Shown here in pieces: positions 17,763-27,071 of a stretch of 64,000 bases of DNA (positions are counted from its first letter, which is position 1; each line of letters opens with the position of its first letter). The DNA comes from Taibaiella sp. (GTDB lineage Bacteria; Bacteroidota; Bacteroidia; Chitinophagales; Chitinophagaceae). Below the pieces are notes generated by a model, which was given only the letters and a program-made list of their open reading frames with translations, was not told where the DNA came from and did not search any database. A program made the translations under genes and the position numbers. Location of the stretch: contig JAEUVV010000009.1 in NCBI GenBank assembly GCA_016786705.1, positions 1-64,000 of the forward strand. The letters are read 5' to 3'.

Positions 17763-18398
17763 ATGAAAAAACAAAACATTTTAATTTTAAGTATCGCAGC
17801 ACTCTCCACCTTTGCGGTTGCCTGTGGCGGAAATGACACGACAAAAACAAATGAGGACCAGAAAACCGAACAGACCGCTTCAGACAATAAAAAAGAAGAA
17901 GAACCGGTAAAAACGGAAAACCTGCTCACCGATGTTGCCTTATTAGAAAAGGCGGAAGCTGAGCTAAGGGCCATGCCGAAGTTTAGCGGCAAGGACATCA
18001 AAGTATTCCAAAACGTGAACTTCTTTAAAGACGGCCGGATTACGATCGCCCTGCAGGACCCGGCTAAGCCTGAGAATATTGATGAATACCACTTCAGAGA
18101 TGGCAAATGGGGCGAACCACAAGCCGTTCAGATCTCCGGAAGCGGCAAAATGGATGATAATGTGTGGGCGCTGTCCAAAATCAAGTTCAGCACTGTGGCT
18201 ACCGTTTATAATAACTGGAATGAGAAGGCTAAATCTTTAGAAGGCGGCGCCAATAAAGAACTGACCAGTGTAGATATTTTATTCTGGGTACCTAAGCAGG
18301 AAATACGCTGGAGCACTTCTAATGTAGAAACCGCACGTGAAAAATACAGGATCGAGTACAACCTGGACGGAAGCGTAAAAGAATTCAAAAAGAGCTGA
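17763..18398 (+). CDS. Hypothetical lipoprotein
   Basis: The 211-aa protein has a lipoprotein signal with lipobox FAVAC (Cys about residue 21), then an acidic, Lys/Glu/Thr-rich linker to about residue 60. The rest is soluble and likely alpha/beta (KFSGKDIKVFQNVNFFKDGR, DEYHFRDGKWGEPQAVQISG). The DGRI...YHFRDGKW pattern suggests a beta-sheet domain like that in small Bacteroidota lipoproteins. No named family is recognised. It is monocistronic, with a terminator 23 bp after its stop. Confidence 0.85.
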   Translation: MKKQNILILSIAALSTFAVACGGNDTTKTNEDQKTEQTASDNKKEEEPVKTENLLTDVALLEKAEAELRAMPKFSGKDIKVFQNVNFFKDGRITIALQDPAKPENIDEYHFRDGKWGEPQAVQISGSGKMDDNVWALSKIKFSTVATVYNNWNEKAKSLEGGANKELTSVDILFWVPKQEIRWSTSNVETAREKYRIEYNLDGSVKEFKKS

Positions 18399-18420
18399 TC
18401 AATCAGCATAAGTAATAAAA

Positions 18421-18446
18421 AATCCCGGGATATACATCCCGGGATT
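18421..18446. terminator. Bidirectional terminator between lipoprotein and pnp
   Basis: A perfect 10-bp stem (AATCCCGGGA / TCCCGGGATT) with a 6-nt loop. It is flanked by A on the left and T on the right, so it can serve the lipoprotein gene (+) and pnp (-). Confidence 0.85.
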
Positions 18447-18481
18447 TTTTTTATTTAATGTCTATGACTATGTATCATTAC

Positions 18482-20806
18482 TTATAGACTCAGGTCATCG
18501 TCTGCAGTATCTGCTTTAGGCGCATTGTCCACTGGGGCAGATTGCGGTGCATCATTTCTTTCCGCTCTTGGTTCTCTGCGCTCAGGACGTGGCCCGCGAC
18601 GGTCCCCGCTACGGTCATTCCTGTCCCTGCGATCACGGTCGCCACCTTCACGACGCTCTCTGCGCTCGCCTTCCGGCTTCTCTACATATCCTTCCGGTTT
18701 TTCCATTAACACTTTACGGCTTAAACGGAATTTGCCGGTTTTCTGGTCTACACCTAGTAATTTCACTTTGATCGCATCCCCTTCGTTTAAGATACCGTCA
18801 AGGTTTTCTAAACGCTTCCAGCTCACTTCAGATATATGCAGCAATCCTTGTTTACCCGGCATAAACTCTACAAATGCACCGAAAGGCATAATTGATTTAA
18901 CTACCGATTCATAAACTTCACCTACTTCCGGAACAGCTACAATACCTTTAATCCAACTCATGGCTGCATTTAAGCTTTCACCGTTATTGGAGAAGATTTT
19001 CACCACACCGGTGTTACCCACTTCTTCGATATTGATTTCTGCACCGGTTGTTCTTTGAATTTCCTGGATGATCTTACCACCTGGCCCGATCACCGCACCA
19101 ATGAACTCCCGGTCAATGATCAATTGCTCGATACGTGGCGCATGTGGTTTAAGCTCTTCGCGGGTTTGCGGCAGAGCAGTATACATGGCGTCCAGGATAT
19201 GTAAACGTCCTTTATTCGCCTGTGCCAATGCGGAACGCATTACATCCATGCTTAAACCGTCTACTTTAATATCCATCTGGATACCGCAGATACCTTCACG
19301 GGTACCGGTAACTTTAAAGTCCATATCACCCAGGTGATCTTCATCGCCCAGGATATCGGTCAGGACTGCCCATTTACCGTCCTCTGCACGGCTGATCAGC
19401 CCCATGGCTACCCCACCCACGTGTTTAGGGAAAGGCACCCCCGCGTCCATCAAAGCTAAGGATCCGGCACAAACAGTGGCCATAGAAGAAGAACCGTTAG
19501 ACTCCAGGATATCGGAAACGATACGCACGGTGTAAGGGTAATCTTTAGGCATCATTTGCCATAAGGAGCGTTTTGCCAGGTTACCATGCCCTACTTCTCT
19601 ACGGCTCGGGCCGCGCATTGGCTTGGTTTCTCCTGTAGAGAATGGAGGGAAGTTATAGTGTAATAAGAAATTGTGGTAATTAGAAGTTCCGGCAGTTTCT
19701 ACCAGCAATTCATCATCTTTAGTACCTAATGTAACGGTAGTTAAGGATTGTGTTTCTCCGCGGGTAAATAACGCGGAACCGTGCGGGCTTGGCAGGTAAT
19801 CTGTTTCTATATACAAGCCACGTACTTCGTCCAGTTTACGGCCATCCAGGCGGCGGCTTTCATCCAGGATCATATTACGCACAGTGTAATATTGCAAATC
19901 GTCATAATAACGCTTGGCAAAAGCGATATCCGCTTCTTCCGGCTCCTCGCCGAAGCTGGCGATCAATTCTTCTTTCAAAGCTTTTAAAGCCGCAGAACGA
20001 TCGTGTTTGGCACTGCCGGCCCTGGAGATCTCCAGCATCTTCGCACCGGCAAAAGCTTCAACTTTAGCTTTGATGGCTTCATTTTCTTCAAATGGCGCTA
20101 CTTCACGTTTTGCAGGTGAACCTACTTTTGCTCTGAGCTCTGCCTGCGCAGCCACCTGGCGACGAATTGCGGCATGAGCGGTTTCGATAGCCAGGATCAG
20201 GTCTTCTTCCTGGCACTCTTTAGACTCACCCTCTACCATCATGATATTTTTCTCTGTAGCCGCGATGATGAAGTCCATATCTGAATTTTCCATCTCTGCA
20301 GGAGAAGGGTTGATCACCATTTGACCGTCAATACGGGCTACACGTACTTCAGAAATGATCTCCTGGATAGGCACATCAGATACAGCCAGTGCAGCAGATG
20401 CGGCCAGGCAGGCTAAGGCGTCCGGCATCACTTCCGGGTCATTGGATATTAATGAAACTAAAACCTGCACTTCACACAGGTAGCTTTCCGGGAATAAAGG
20501 ACGTAAAGCACGGTCGATCAGGCGGGAAATTAATACTTCATAGTCGCTGATACGGCCCTCTCTTTTAAAGAAGGAGCCTGGTATACGACCTGCAGAAGCA
20601 AATTTTTCCTGGTAATCAACTGTTAAAGGGAAGAAAGACTGGCCTGGTTTAGGTTCTTTACTTGCTACAACAGTAGCCAGTATAATACAGTTGCCACATC
20701 TTACAGTTACGGCGCCATCCGCCTGACGGGCTAATTTCCCGGTCTCAATAATTACTTCTTTACCATTTTCTAAGGTAAAAGAAACCGAAGTTCCTTGTAA
20801 ATTCAT
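18482..20806 (-). CDS. pnp: Polynucleotide phosphorylase
   Basis: The 774-aa protein is a full-length PNPase, the phosphate-dependent 3'-5' exoribonuclease. It has two RNase PH domains (first with RPLFPESY, second from about residue 315 with ALFTRGETQSL and the conserved DILGDEDHLGDMDFKV). The KH domain has GAVIGPGGKIIQEIQ. The S1 domain has VGEVYESVVKSIMPFGAFVE. The last 70 residues are a highly charged Arg/Asp/Pro-rich disordered tail (RRDRNDRSGDRRGPRPERRE), longer than in E. coli. Such tails occur in many Bacteroidota PNPases. It stands alone. Confidence 0.97.
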   Translation of the reverse strand: MNLQGTSVSFTLENGKEVIIETGKLARQADGAVTVRCGNCIILATVVASKEPKPGQSFFPLTVDYQEKFASAGRIPGSFFKREGRISDYEVLISRLIDRALRPLFPESYLCEVQVLVSLISNDPEVMPDALACLAASAALAVSDVPIQEIISEVRVARIDGQMVINPSPAEMENSDMDFIIAATEKNIMMVEGESKECQEEDLILAIETAHAAIRRQVAAQAELRAKVGSPAKREVAPFEENEAIKAKVEAFAGAKMLEISRAGSAKHDRSAALKALKEELIASFGEEPEEADIAFAKRYYDDLQYYTVRNMILDESRRLDGRKLDEVRGLYIETDYLPSPHGSALFTRGETQSLTTVTLGTKDDELLVETAGTSNYHNFLLHYNFPPFSTGETKPMRGPSRREVGHGNLAKRSLWQMMPKDYPYTVRIVSDILESNGSSSMATVCAGSLALMDAGVPFPKHVGGVAMGLISRAEDGKWAVLTDILGDEDHLGDMDFKVTGTREGICGIQMDIKVDGLSMDVMRSALAQANKGRLHILDAMYTALPQTREELKPHAPRIEQLIIDREFIGAVIGPGGKIIQEIQRTTGAEINIEEVGNTGVVKIFSNNGESLNAAMSWIKGIVAVPEVGEVYESVVKSIMPFGAFVEFMPGKQGLLHISEVSWKRLENLDGILNEGDAIKVKLLGVDQKTGKFRLSRKVLMEKPEGYVEKPEGERRERREGGDRDRRDRNDRSGDRRGPRPERREPRAERNDAPQSAPVDNAPKADTADDDLSL

Positions 20807-20927
20807 AAATCTAAAATTTGTGAGAGGTTTGTCCGCTAATAATGTACTGAAATATTCCTCTCGAATAAATATGCTTTTTTAACTGTTGCGAAGTTAATAT
20901 AAAAGATGTCAATAAGGAATTAATTAT

Positions 20928-20958
20928 TTGAACATGTTTTGTAATTAACTTAAATTAG
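20928..20958 (+). promoter_or_regulatory. Putative promoter of the beta-barrel gene at 20979
   Basis: TTG (20928-20930), 20 bases, then TAAATTAG (20951-20958), one mismatch from TAnnTTTG, 20 bp before the ATG. Confidence 0.4.
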
Positions 20959-20978
20959 CCCTCTAAATCTTGAAAACA

Positions 20979-21779
20979 ATGCTAAAACAGCTTGGAGGGG
21001 CTATATTAATAGTCGCAGCAACAGCAGCAAGCGGGAACGCCCAGGTATATGATTATAACTATGAAGGAAAAACAGACCATGCAGGGTTACAGTTTGATTT
21101 CAACCAGAACATGGGCAGTAGCCTGGTCGATAAAGACGGCACCAAAAGCACCTTTGCGCCTTTTGCCCGTCTTGGCCTATATCTCAAAAGACAAATCAGC
21201 AAGAGCTTCTATTTACGAGCCGCGGTGATGTATGGCAATGGTAATTTCAGCTATAAATACCCGCAGGGTTTTAATGCCACTTCAGACACCTCTTATCCTA
21301 TAGGTAACTTAGGGAGAAGGGGCATTTCTATACCGGTTATAGAACCGGAAATAGCTATCGGCTATTTTTTCCGTTTTAACCAAAAACACCAGGTCGACCT
21401 TAGGTTAGGTGTCTCTGCCCCCCTTTATGTATCCAGGTACAATAACTTCTATGATACCACCTACACCAATGTAGCGCTTAATAAAGGTACCCATACCGTT
21501 CGGTTTTCGACTACTGATCAATTCCAGACCAATTACAAGGGTGATCAATGGGGCATGGTCAATACCAATTTATTTATTGGCTATAAGCGCATTCATTATA
21601 ATGATTTTTCCGACCGGCTGGGGATCGGTTTAACTTTTGGTTTTACGGTATATAATAAAAATGCCGGTATTGCTACTTACCGTGGGGATAATGTAACCTA
21701 TAATTACAATATGTGGGAAAGGCAGCATAAGCTTACCTACCTGTCTGCAGGTATCCGGTTGGAATATGATATTTTCTAA
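20979..21779 (+). CDS. Outer-membrane beta-barrel-like protein
   Basis: The ATG at 20979 is preferred; an in-frame TTG nine bases upstream is possible. The 266-aa product has a signal peptide ending near GNAQ. It shows alternating aromatic and small residues typical of beta-strands (FYLRAAVMYGNGNFSYKY, IEPEIAIGYFFRFNQ, LRLGVSAPLYVSRYN) and ends SAGIRLEYDIF. A terminal aromatic residue is the usual beta-barrel assembly signal. The fold is like small OmpA- or OmpW-type barrels, but no specific family is recognised. It is monocistronic between pnp and the tonB operon. Confidence 0.75.
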   Translation: MLKQLGGAILIVAATAASGNAQVYDYNYEGKTDHAGLQFDFNQNMGSSLVDKDGTKSTFAPFARLGLYLKRQISKSFYLRAAVMYGNGNFSYKYPQGFNATSDTSYPIGNLGRRGISIPVIEPEIAIGYFFRFNQKHQVDLRLGVSAPLYVSRYNNFYDTTYTNVALNKGTHTVRFSTTDQFQTNYKGDQWGMVNTNLFIGYKRIHYNDFSDRLGIGLTFGFTVYNKNAGIATYRGDNVTYNYNMWERQHKLTYLSAGIRLEYDIF

Positions 21780-21804
21780 ATAAGGAGTTGTAAAGAATTA
21801 TAAA

Positions 21805-21840
21805 AAAAGAACCCGTTATCTGAAGATAACGGGTTCTTTT
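21805..21840. terminator. Bidirectional terminator
   Basis: A perfect 16-bp stem (AAAAGAACCCGTTATC and complement) with a TGAA loop, flanked by A and T runs. It lies between the convergent barrel gene and tonB. Confidence 0.9.
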
Positions 21841-21862
21841 GTATGAGCCGGGGCTCTGCTTA

Positions 21863-22708
21863 CTATTGTAATTTAAAATCAATAGGTAAAGTAAAGTAAG
21901 AACGTACTACCTGCCCGTTCTGGGAGGCCGGTTTCCATTTAGGAGCAGCCATAATTACACGGATCGCTTCCTCTGGTAAACCATTTCCTAACTCTTTTCC
22001 CCTTACTACTCTCGGAGAATTAATAGAGCCGTCTTTTTCAACAATGAACTCTACTACAATTTTCCCTGTAACTTCAGCTTCAAGGGCCTGTTTCGGATAC
22101 TTCAGATTATCATTCAGGTACTTTGTCCAATTATAACCAGCGTTTGCTTTATTCTGCACCGCACGGAAGATCTCTGTAGAGCTCTTTCCGCCGCCGTCTC
22201 CGCCGGTCAATACCGGTTCCGGCTTACCGGTTCCGCTGGGAAGGTTACTTAATGAAGGGTCAATCGCATTCGGATCTTCAGAACCTTCCTGAGTAGTTTT
22301 ACCCACAACCACTTTTTCGTCTTTAGGCTTTTCTACCAGTTTTTCTTCTTTAGGCACTTCAGCGTCCTTTTTAATTTCAGGAACCGTGAATTTCACAGAA
22401 GGTTTTACCGGTGGTGGCGCCGTTGGCGGCGGCGGTGGTGGTGGTTCATTTTCCTTTAATGGTGGTGGCGGTTCCAGATTTTTCATCTCGGTCACTACCG
22501 GCACATTACTGGCCATATCTATATCCTTTGGCTTCGGCTTGATCAGCATCGCGCCAAATACGCCTCCTACAGCAAGGATCGCCAGTAAACCGGCTAGCGT
22601 TGCCCTGCGGGGATATTTTTTACGCAGCTCGTACCCACCATACTTTTTGTTTTTACCTTCAAAAAGTATGTCGAGATAACTCGCATTTAAAATTTGTTTC
22701 GCATCCAT
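21863..22708 (-). CDS. tonB: Energy transducer TonB
   Basis: The 281-aa protein has a short cytoplasmic start, one membrane helix near residues 35-55 (LAGLLAILAVGGVFGAMLI) and a proline-rich periplasmic spacer with a run of nine prolines. The C-terminal TonB domain has GKIVVEFIVEKDGSI and AIRVIMAAPKWKPASQNGQ. TonB carries proton-motive energy from ExbB-ExbD to outer-membrane receptors. It is the last gene of exbB-exbD-exbD-tonB, 33 bp behind exbD. It may energise the receptor that feeds the siderophore genes at 59147-61133, but that is inference. Confidence 0.95.
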   Translation of the reverse strand: MDAKQILNASYLDILFEGKNKKYGGYELRKKYPRRATLAGLLAILAVGGVFGAMLIKPKPKDIDMASNVPVVTEMKNLEPPPPLKENEPPPPPPPTAPPPVKPSVKFTVPEIKKDAEVPKEEKLVEKPKDEKVVVGKTTQEGSEDPNAIDPSLSNLPSGTGKPEPVLTGGDGGGKSSTEIFRAVQNKANAGYNWTKYLNDNLKYPKQALEAEVTGKIVVEFIVEKDGSINSPRVVRGKELGNGLPEEAIRVIMAAPKWKPASQNGQVVRSYFTLPIDFKLQ

Positions 22709-22741
22709 AAGAATTAATATTTTTTGCTAAGTGACAATAGT

Positions 22742-23293
22742 TTATTCTCCGTTAGCATTTTCTGTAGCTTCAATAAATTCCAGGTCAACCGGGGTAATGT
22801 CCACTACTGCATAAATTGGCACCGCGTTAATAGTCATTTCATCCAGTACATCGATCAGGTCGTCTGTTGTGGAGTTTTCCGCAGGCTTGATCATGATGGT
22901 GATCTTATCATCAGGAGCTAAAGCACCGCTGGCCACTAAAGATTGTACTTCTTTTTTCTTAGCGATAATTGCATCCCTGATACCTCCCTGGTCTTTAAAC
23001 CCGGTTACTTCAAGTTTAGGCGGATTAGTCGGATCAGTACCCATTCCGTAGTAGTAATAGACACGATGGTCTTTACTCAAGAGGATCGTCATAGCCGTGC
23101 TCTCCTTCACCTTACTTTTATCTTTTTCTTCCATCTTGTCGTCCTTAAACGGCATTTGTATCTGCATCGCTTTAGGTTTGGACATGGTAGTGGTGAACAT
23201 AAAGAAGGTAATCAAAAGGAATCCAAGGTCCACCATTGGTGTTAAGTCAACCCTGGGGGAACCCTTCCCACCTTTCACTTCCATTTCTGCCAT
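22742..23293 (-). CDS. exbD: ExbD/TolR biopolymer transport protein (second copy)
   Basis: The 183-aa protein has the ExbD N-terminus PRVDLTPMVDLGFLLITFFM, with the conserved membrane Asp in MVD. The periplasmic part holds TMSKPKAMQIQMPFKDDK and ends INAVPIYAVVDITPVDLEFI. ExbD is part of the proton-driven motor with ExbB. Having two ExbD genes in a row is common in Bacteroidota. It lies 50 bp behind the first copy. Confidence 0.94.
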   Translation of the reverse strand: MAEMEVKGGKGSPRVDLTPMVDLGFLLITFFMFTTTMSKPKAMQIQMPFKDDKMEEKDKSKVKESTAMTILLSKDHRVYYYYGMGTDPTNPPKLEVTGFKDQGGIRDAIIAKKKEVQSLVASGALAPDDKITIMIKPAENSTTDDLIDVLDEMTINAVPIYAVVDITPVDLEFIEATENANGE

Positions 23294-23343
23294 TGTGATA
23301 ATATTTTGAGGCTTTTGAAAAGCCTAATTATTAATGATTGTGT

Positions 23344-24003
23344 TTACTGCTGTGTTTTTCCGGCAGATAATTCCTGCTCTAACGCGGAACCCTTAGGTAC
23401 GCCTTTACCTTCAGTAATAAAGTTGAAGCGGAAAACCTGTTGATGTCCTAATGTGGCAATGATTTTTTGCACATGCGGATAAGCGGCTTCTCCATCAGCT
23501 TTGATCGCGATACGTAAGTTAGGATTGCTCAGACGGGTTGTTCTGATCCAGTAAGCCAACTCGTTAGAATCAAAAGACGCGGTAGTATCTGTTGGAATTC
23601 CCGGAGCTGTTTTATCATACTTGGCCCTGTCCGGGAAAGGTAGCGCCAGGTAAGAAGGCAACATATTAAAAGGAACTCCTATAGAACCGCCTTCTTTAAA
23701 CGCCTGTATCTGCTTCTCATTCAGGTTCAGACCTTTACTACTGCTGATCTCGTTAATGATCTGCTCTCTTACATTTAAGTTATCGATAGAGAAAAATACT
23801 CTACCTTCTTTCGACACGGTAAGCAGCATAAAGTCATCCGGGATAGGCGTTGTTGAAGTAGATGCCGGCGTACGTACTTCTACCGGTTCCGTGGGCTTTA
23901 TCTTGGTCGCCAGGATAAAGAACGTTAACAGTAGAAACGCCACATCACACATTGCCGTCATATCCACATGCGTGCTCTTACGGGGCATTTTTGCTTTTGG
24001 CAT
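23344..24003 (-). CDS. exbD: ExbD/TolR biopolymer transport protein (first copy)
   Basis: The 219-aa protein starts with KSTHVDMTAMCDVAFLLLTF, the ExbD membrane segment with its conserved Asp (AMCD). The periplasmic domain contains KPTEPVEVRTPASTSTTPIP and NLRIAIKADGEAAYPHVQ, near the usual R/I-KAD-A-Y motif. It differs from the following copy in its longer middle region (about 100-150), a lineage-typical insertion. It follows exbB by 72 bp. Confidence 0.94.
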   Translation of the reverse strand: MPKAKMPRKSTHVDMTAMCDVAFLLLTFFILATKIKPTEPVEVRTPASTSTTPIPDDFMLLTVSKEGRVFFSIDNLNVREQIINEISSSKGLNLNEKQIQAFKEGGSIGVPFNMLPSYLALPFPDRAKYDKTAPGIPTDTTASFDSNELAYWIRTTRLSNPNLRIAIKADGEAAYPHVQKIIATLGHQQVFRFNFITEGKGVPKGSALEQELSAGKTQQ

Positions 24004-24075
24004 TTTTCTATTTTTTTATATTAGACGAAAAGTATTTCCTGATTCCACAAAATTATTTTGTGAAAGTTCAAAAAA

Positions 24076-24918
24076 TTATTTGTGGTTGATCGCGAAACTT
24101 TGTGTTAAAGTAAAGCCACTCTCGTCAATATTATAGTTAATACCATCAATGATAGTAGTATAGAAATTATAGAAAATGATCGCAAAGAATGAAGTAGTAA
24201 TACCTAATGCCGTATTATAAAGGGCCTCAGAGATACCGGCAGCAAGCGCTGTAGCATCAGGAGCACCTGCACTGGACATCGCAGAGAAGGATTTGATCAT
24301 ACCGATTACCGTACCGATCAGACCTAATAAGGTAGCTGCAGAAGCCAAAGTAGACAAGAACACTAAGTTTTTCTCTAACATAGGCACTTCTAAAGCGGAA
24401 GCTTCTTCAACTTCTTTCTGGATAGACAATAATTTCTCATCAGTAGATAATTGAGTATTGTTAGCCATTTCTTTGTATTTCAATAAACCAGCACGCATTA
24501 CATTACCTACAGAACCTTTTTGTTTATCACACTCAGCGATAGCCGCGTCCACATTTCTGTTGGCCAGATGATATTGTACTTTACGCACTAATTCACCACC
24601 ATTTGTACTTCCTTTAGCTTTCATGATCGCGATCGCGCGCTCAATAACGAAAGCTAACATTACCATAAAAGAGGCCATAAGGAAGGGTACGATGAAACCA
24701 CCCAGGTACATATTACCTTTCCAGTTACCCGGCTTTGGCACATGTTTTGTCGCTCCGTCTGTGAAATTGTTCACATCACCTAATACAAAATGGAAGATCA
24801 ATTGACCTACAATGATACATAAAGCTACGATCCCTAAATTTACCCAAAAGCCATTAGTGTTTCTCGTTTTAGTGTTAGCTGCCTTGTTCGCGCTTGACGC
24901 ACTCTTAACATCTGCCAT
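24076..24918 (-). CDS. exbB: MotA/TolQ/ExbB proton channel protein
   Basis: The 280-aa protein has an N-terminal helix (VNLGIVALCIIVGQLIFHFV) and the ExbB core. The core has a second helix (MASFMVMLAFVIERAIAIMK), and the two C-terminal helices with LVFLSTLASAATLLGLIGTV and AISEALYNTALGITTSFFAI. GTVIGMI and the Thr/Glu-lined pore residues are typical. It forms the proton channel that drives TonB. It is the first gene of its operon and has a perfect promoter upstream. Confidence 0.95.
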   Translation of the reverse strand: MADVKSASSANKAANTKTRNTNGFWVNLGIVALCIIVGQLIFHFVLGDVNNFTDGATKHVPKPGNWKGNMYLGGFIVPFLMASFMVMLAFVIERAIAIMKAKGSTNGGELVRKVQYHLANRNVDAAIAECDKQKGSVGNVMRAGLLKYKEMANNTQLSTDEKLLSIQKEVEEASALEVPMLEKNLVFLSTLASAATLLGLIGTVIGMIKSFSAMSSAGAPDATALAAGISEALYNTALGITTSFFAIIFYNFYTTIIDGINYNIDESGFTLTQSFAINHK

Positions 24919-24985
24919 AATTCAATGTTTTGTTGTTTTAGAATTTTTGTTGTTTTAAATTATTTTTTTTCTAAAAAAGTATTAG

Positions 24986-25015
24986 CAAAGATATTGGTTC
25001 GTTTTAAAAAAACAA
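24986..25015 (-). promoter_or_regulatory. Promoter of the exbB-exbD-exbD-tonB operon
   Basis: On the minus strand TTG (25013-25015), exactly 19 bases, then TATCTTTG (24986-24993), a perfect -7 box, 68 bp before the exbB ATG. Confidence 0.75.
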
Positions 25016-25155
25016 TACCCTGTTAAAAAAAAACGACTATCTCTGCCTTTTTAGTATACCTTACTATATAAATAAATTTACAAATACTTAACATTCAGCA
25101 ACTTAGGTATCATTTACACTACGATATTTACCCCCGGGCCAATTTGGTTACAATT

Positions 25156-27003
25156 TCATAACAATGCAGAAAGATCATTTTGGCTTAATATACGGAAAAT
25201 AAGCTTCCCGTCCGGTGTATATTGCGGCTGGCTGCAGGCAAACAGCTCATCTACCAGGCTCTGTGCCTGCTCTGCAGGTAGTATACGGGGCACGGCCATC
25301 TTTTTGGACATGGTTCTTAAAAGAATAGTACGCCGCTCATCAGTCACCTGCCCCGATTCATTTTTGATCTGCTCCAGTACCCATTCCAGCATTTGCTGCT
25401 CTTGTCCGCCCCTTATATCGGACGGCACGCCCACAATCACGTAATCATGAAGTTCAGCGCCCGGCTTAATATCATAACCCAGTAAATACAGCTCAGACAA
25501 TACCTCGTTAAGCAGCAAAGCGTCCGAAGGGCTTAGGGATATATCAATAGGAAATAGCAACTGCTGCGATACATGCTCCCTGGCCAGCATGCGCTCTTCC
25601 AGCTTTTCAAATATAATGCGCTCCAATGCTCTTTTTTGGTGCAACAGCACTACACCCGACTTCATCGTAGTGATCAGGTAATCGGTCCACTGGATTACAG
25701 ACTTAGAACCGGTCTCATCCATTAACTGGTCGCTTAGTAACATGGGCTGCACGGCAGAAGGGGTATCGAAGGTGGCCGGCAGTTGCACTTCCAGGCCGGT
25801 ACCCGGCATTTCAGGAAAGAATGCCTTCTGTTGCTGCTGCCATTGCTTACGGTCTTCGCGGCGTTCTATAAAATGGGCCTGCCCGGCATTGGAAAATTTA
25901 TCATAAAGGTATCCCTGTTTCACTTCTTGCTGCCGGTGTTCGGTCATAGGCATTTTAAGGGCATCCAGGTTTTGTATGGAGGCATCGAGGCTAAAGTCGA
26001 TGGAAGGGGCCACATTATATTTGTTCAGCGCGAATTTAATGGCCGCCTGTAAGTAGGCATACATGATCTTGTCATCATCAAACTTCACCTCCTGCTTGGT
26101 GGGATGCACATTGACATCCACTTTCCTGGGATCTATTTCCAGGAAAAGGATATAGGTTGGAAAAGCGTCCTTGGCGATCAGGCCTTCAAAGGCATTGCTT
26201 ACCGCATGGTTGAGGTAGGCGCTTTTTATAAAACGGTTATTAATAAAGAAAAACTGGTTGCCTCTTGTCCGGTTAGCCGCCTCAGGCTTGCCTATAAATC
26301 CCCGGATCTGCACTACATCCGTCAGTTCTTCTACCGGGATCAGGTTTTTATCCATTCCTGCGCCCAACAGCGCCAGTATCCGCTGTTTCAGGTTGCCGCC
26401 GGGCAGGTTATACTGCTCAATTCCATTATTGGTAAACCGGAAGGCGATATCGGGATGTGCCAGCGCGATCCGGATGAATTCGTCCAGCACATGCTTGAGT
26501 TCTGTAGTATTTGATTTGAGGAAGTGCCTGCGGGCCGGAACATTAAAAAACAGGTTCTTGACAGAGATGCTGGTACCACCTGCAAAAGCGACCGGTTCCT
26601 GGCTGCTGACCGCGGAAGAAGCAATTTCTATATGAGTTCCCAGGGCGTCTTCTTCCCTGCGGGTCTTTAGGATTACCTGCGCAACCGCGGCTATGGAGGC
26701 CAGGGCTTCCCCCCGGAACCCTTTGGTCCGGATCTCGAACAGGTCTTCAATTTTTTTGATCTTTGAGGTAGCATGCCTTTCGAAACTCATCCTCGCGTCC
26801 ATAGCGCTCATGCCCTTTCCGTTGTCCACCACCTGGATCAGTTCCTTGCCGGCATCTTTAAGAATAAGGTGCACAGCCGTCGCTCCCGCATCCACAGCAT
26901 TTTCTATAAGTTCTTTAACCGCGGAGGCCGGCCTCTGGATCACTTCCCCGGCAGCGATCTGGTTGGCTAAATGATCGGGTAATAATTGGATAATATCAGA
27001 CAT
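25156..27003 (-). CDS. mutL: DNA mismatch repair protein MutL
   Basis: The ATG at 27003 gives MSDIIQLLPDHLANQIAAGE, the standard MutL start, and 615 aa. The GHKL ATPase motifs are present: VIQRPASAVKELIENAVDAG, DNGKGM, RHATSKI, GFRGEALASI and the VHPTKQEVKF segment. A Gln/Lys-rich linker near residues 340-410 leads to the dimerisation domain. There the usual DQHA(X)2E(X)4E endonuclease motif reads LHQKRALERIIFE, and the final CPHGRP-type motif reads YTPDGK. The endonuclease metal site is therefore probably missing. A TAATTTTG -7 box lies at 27048-27055. Confidence 0.95.
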   Translation of the reverse strand: MSDIIQLLPDHLANQIAAGEVIQRPASAVKELIENAVDAGATAVHLILKDAGKELIQVVDNGKGMSAMDARMSFERHATSKIKKIEDLFEIRTKGFRGEALASIAAVAQVILKTRREEDALGTHIEIASSAVSSQEPVAFAGGTSISVKNLFFNVPARRHFLKSNTTELKHVLDEFIRIALAHPDIAFRFTNNGIEQYNLPGGNLKQRILALLGAGMDKNLIPVEELTDVVQIRGFIGKPEAANRTRGNQFFFINNRFIKSAYLNHAVSNAFEGLIAKDAFPTYILFLEIDPRKVDVNVHPTKQEVKFDDDKIMYAYLQAAIKFALNKYNVAPSIDFSLDASIQNLDALKMPMTEHRQQEVKQGYLYDKFSNAGQAHFIERREDRKQWQQQQKAFFPEMPGTGLEVQLPATFDTPSAVQPMLLSDQLMDETGSKSVIQWTDYLITTMKSGVVLLHQKRALERIIFEKLEERMLAREHVSQQLLFPIDISLSPSDALLLNEVLSELYLLGYDIKPGAELHDYVIVGVPSDIRGGQEQQMLEWVLEQIKNESGQVTDERRTILLRTMSKKMAVPRILPAEQAQSLVDELFACSQPQYTPDGKLIFRILSQNDLSALL

Positions 27004-27071
27004 CAGTATCAAAAAATAGCAGGCAATTAAATCAGGATTTCAAACCCCAAAATTAAGATTATTGAATGGAA

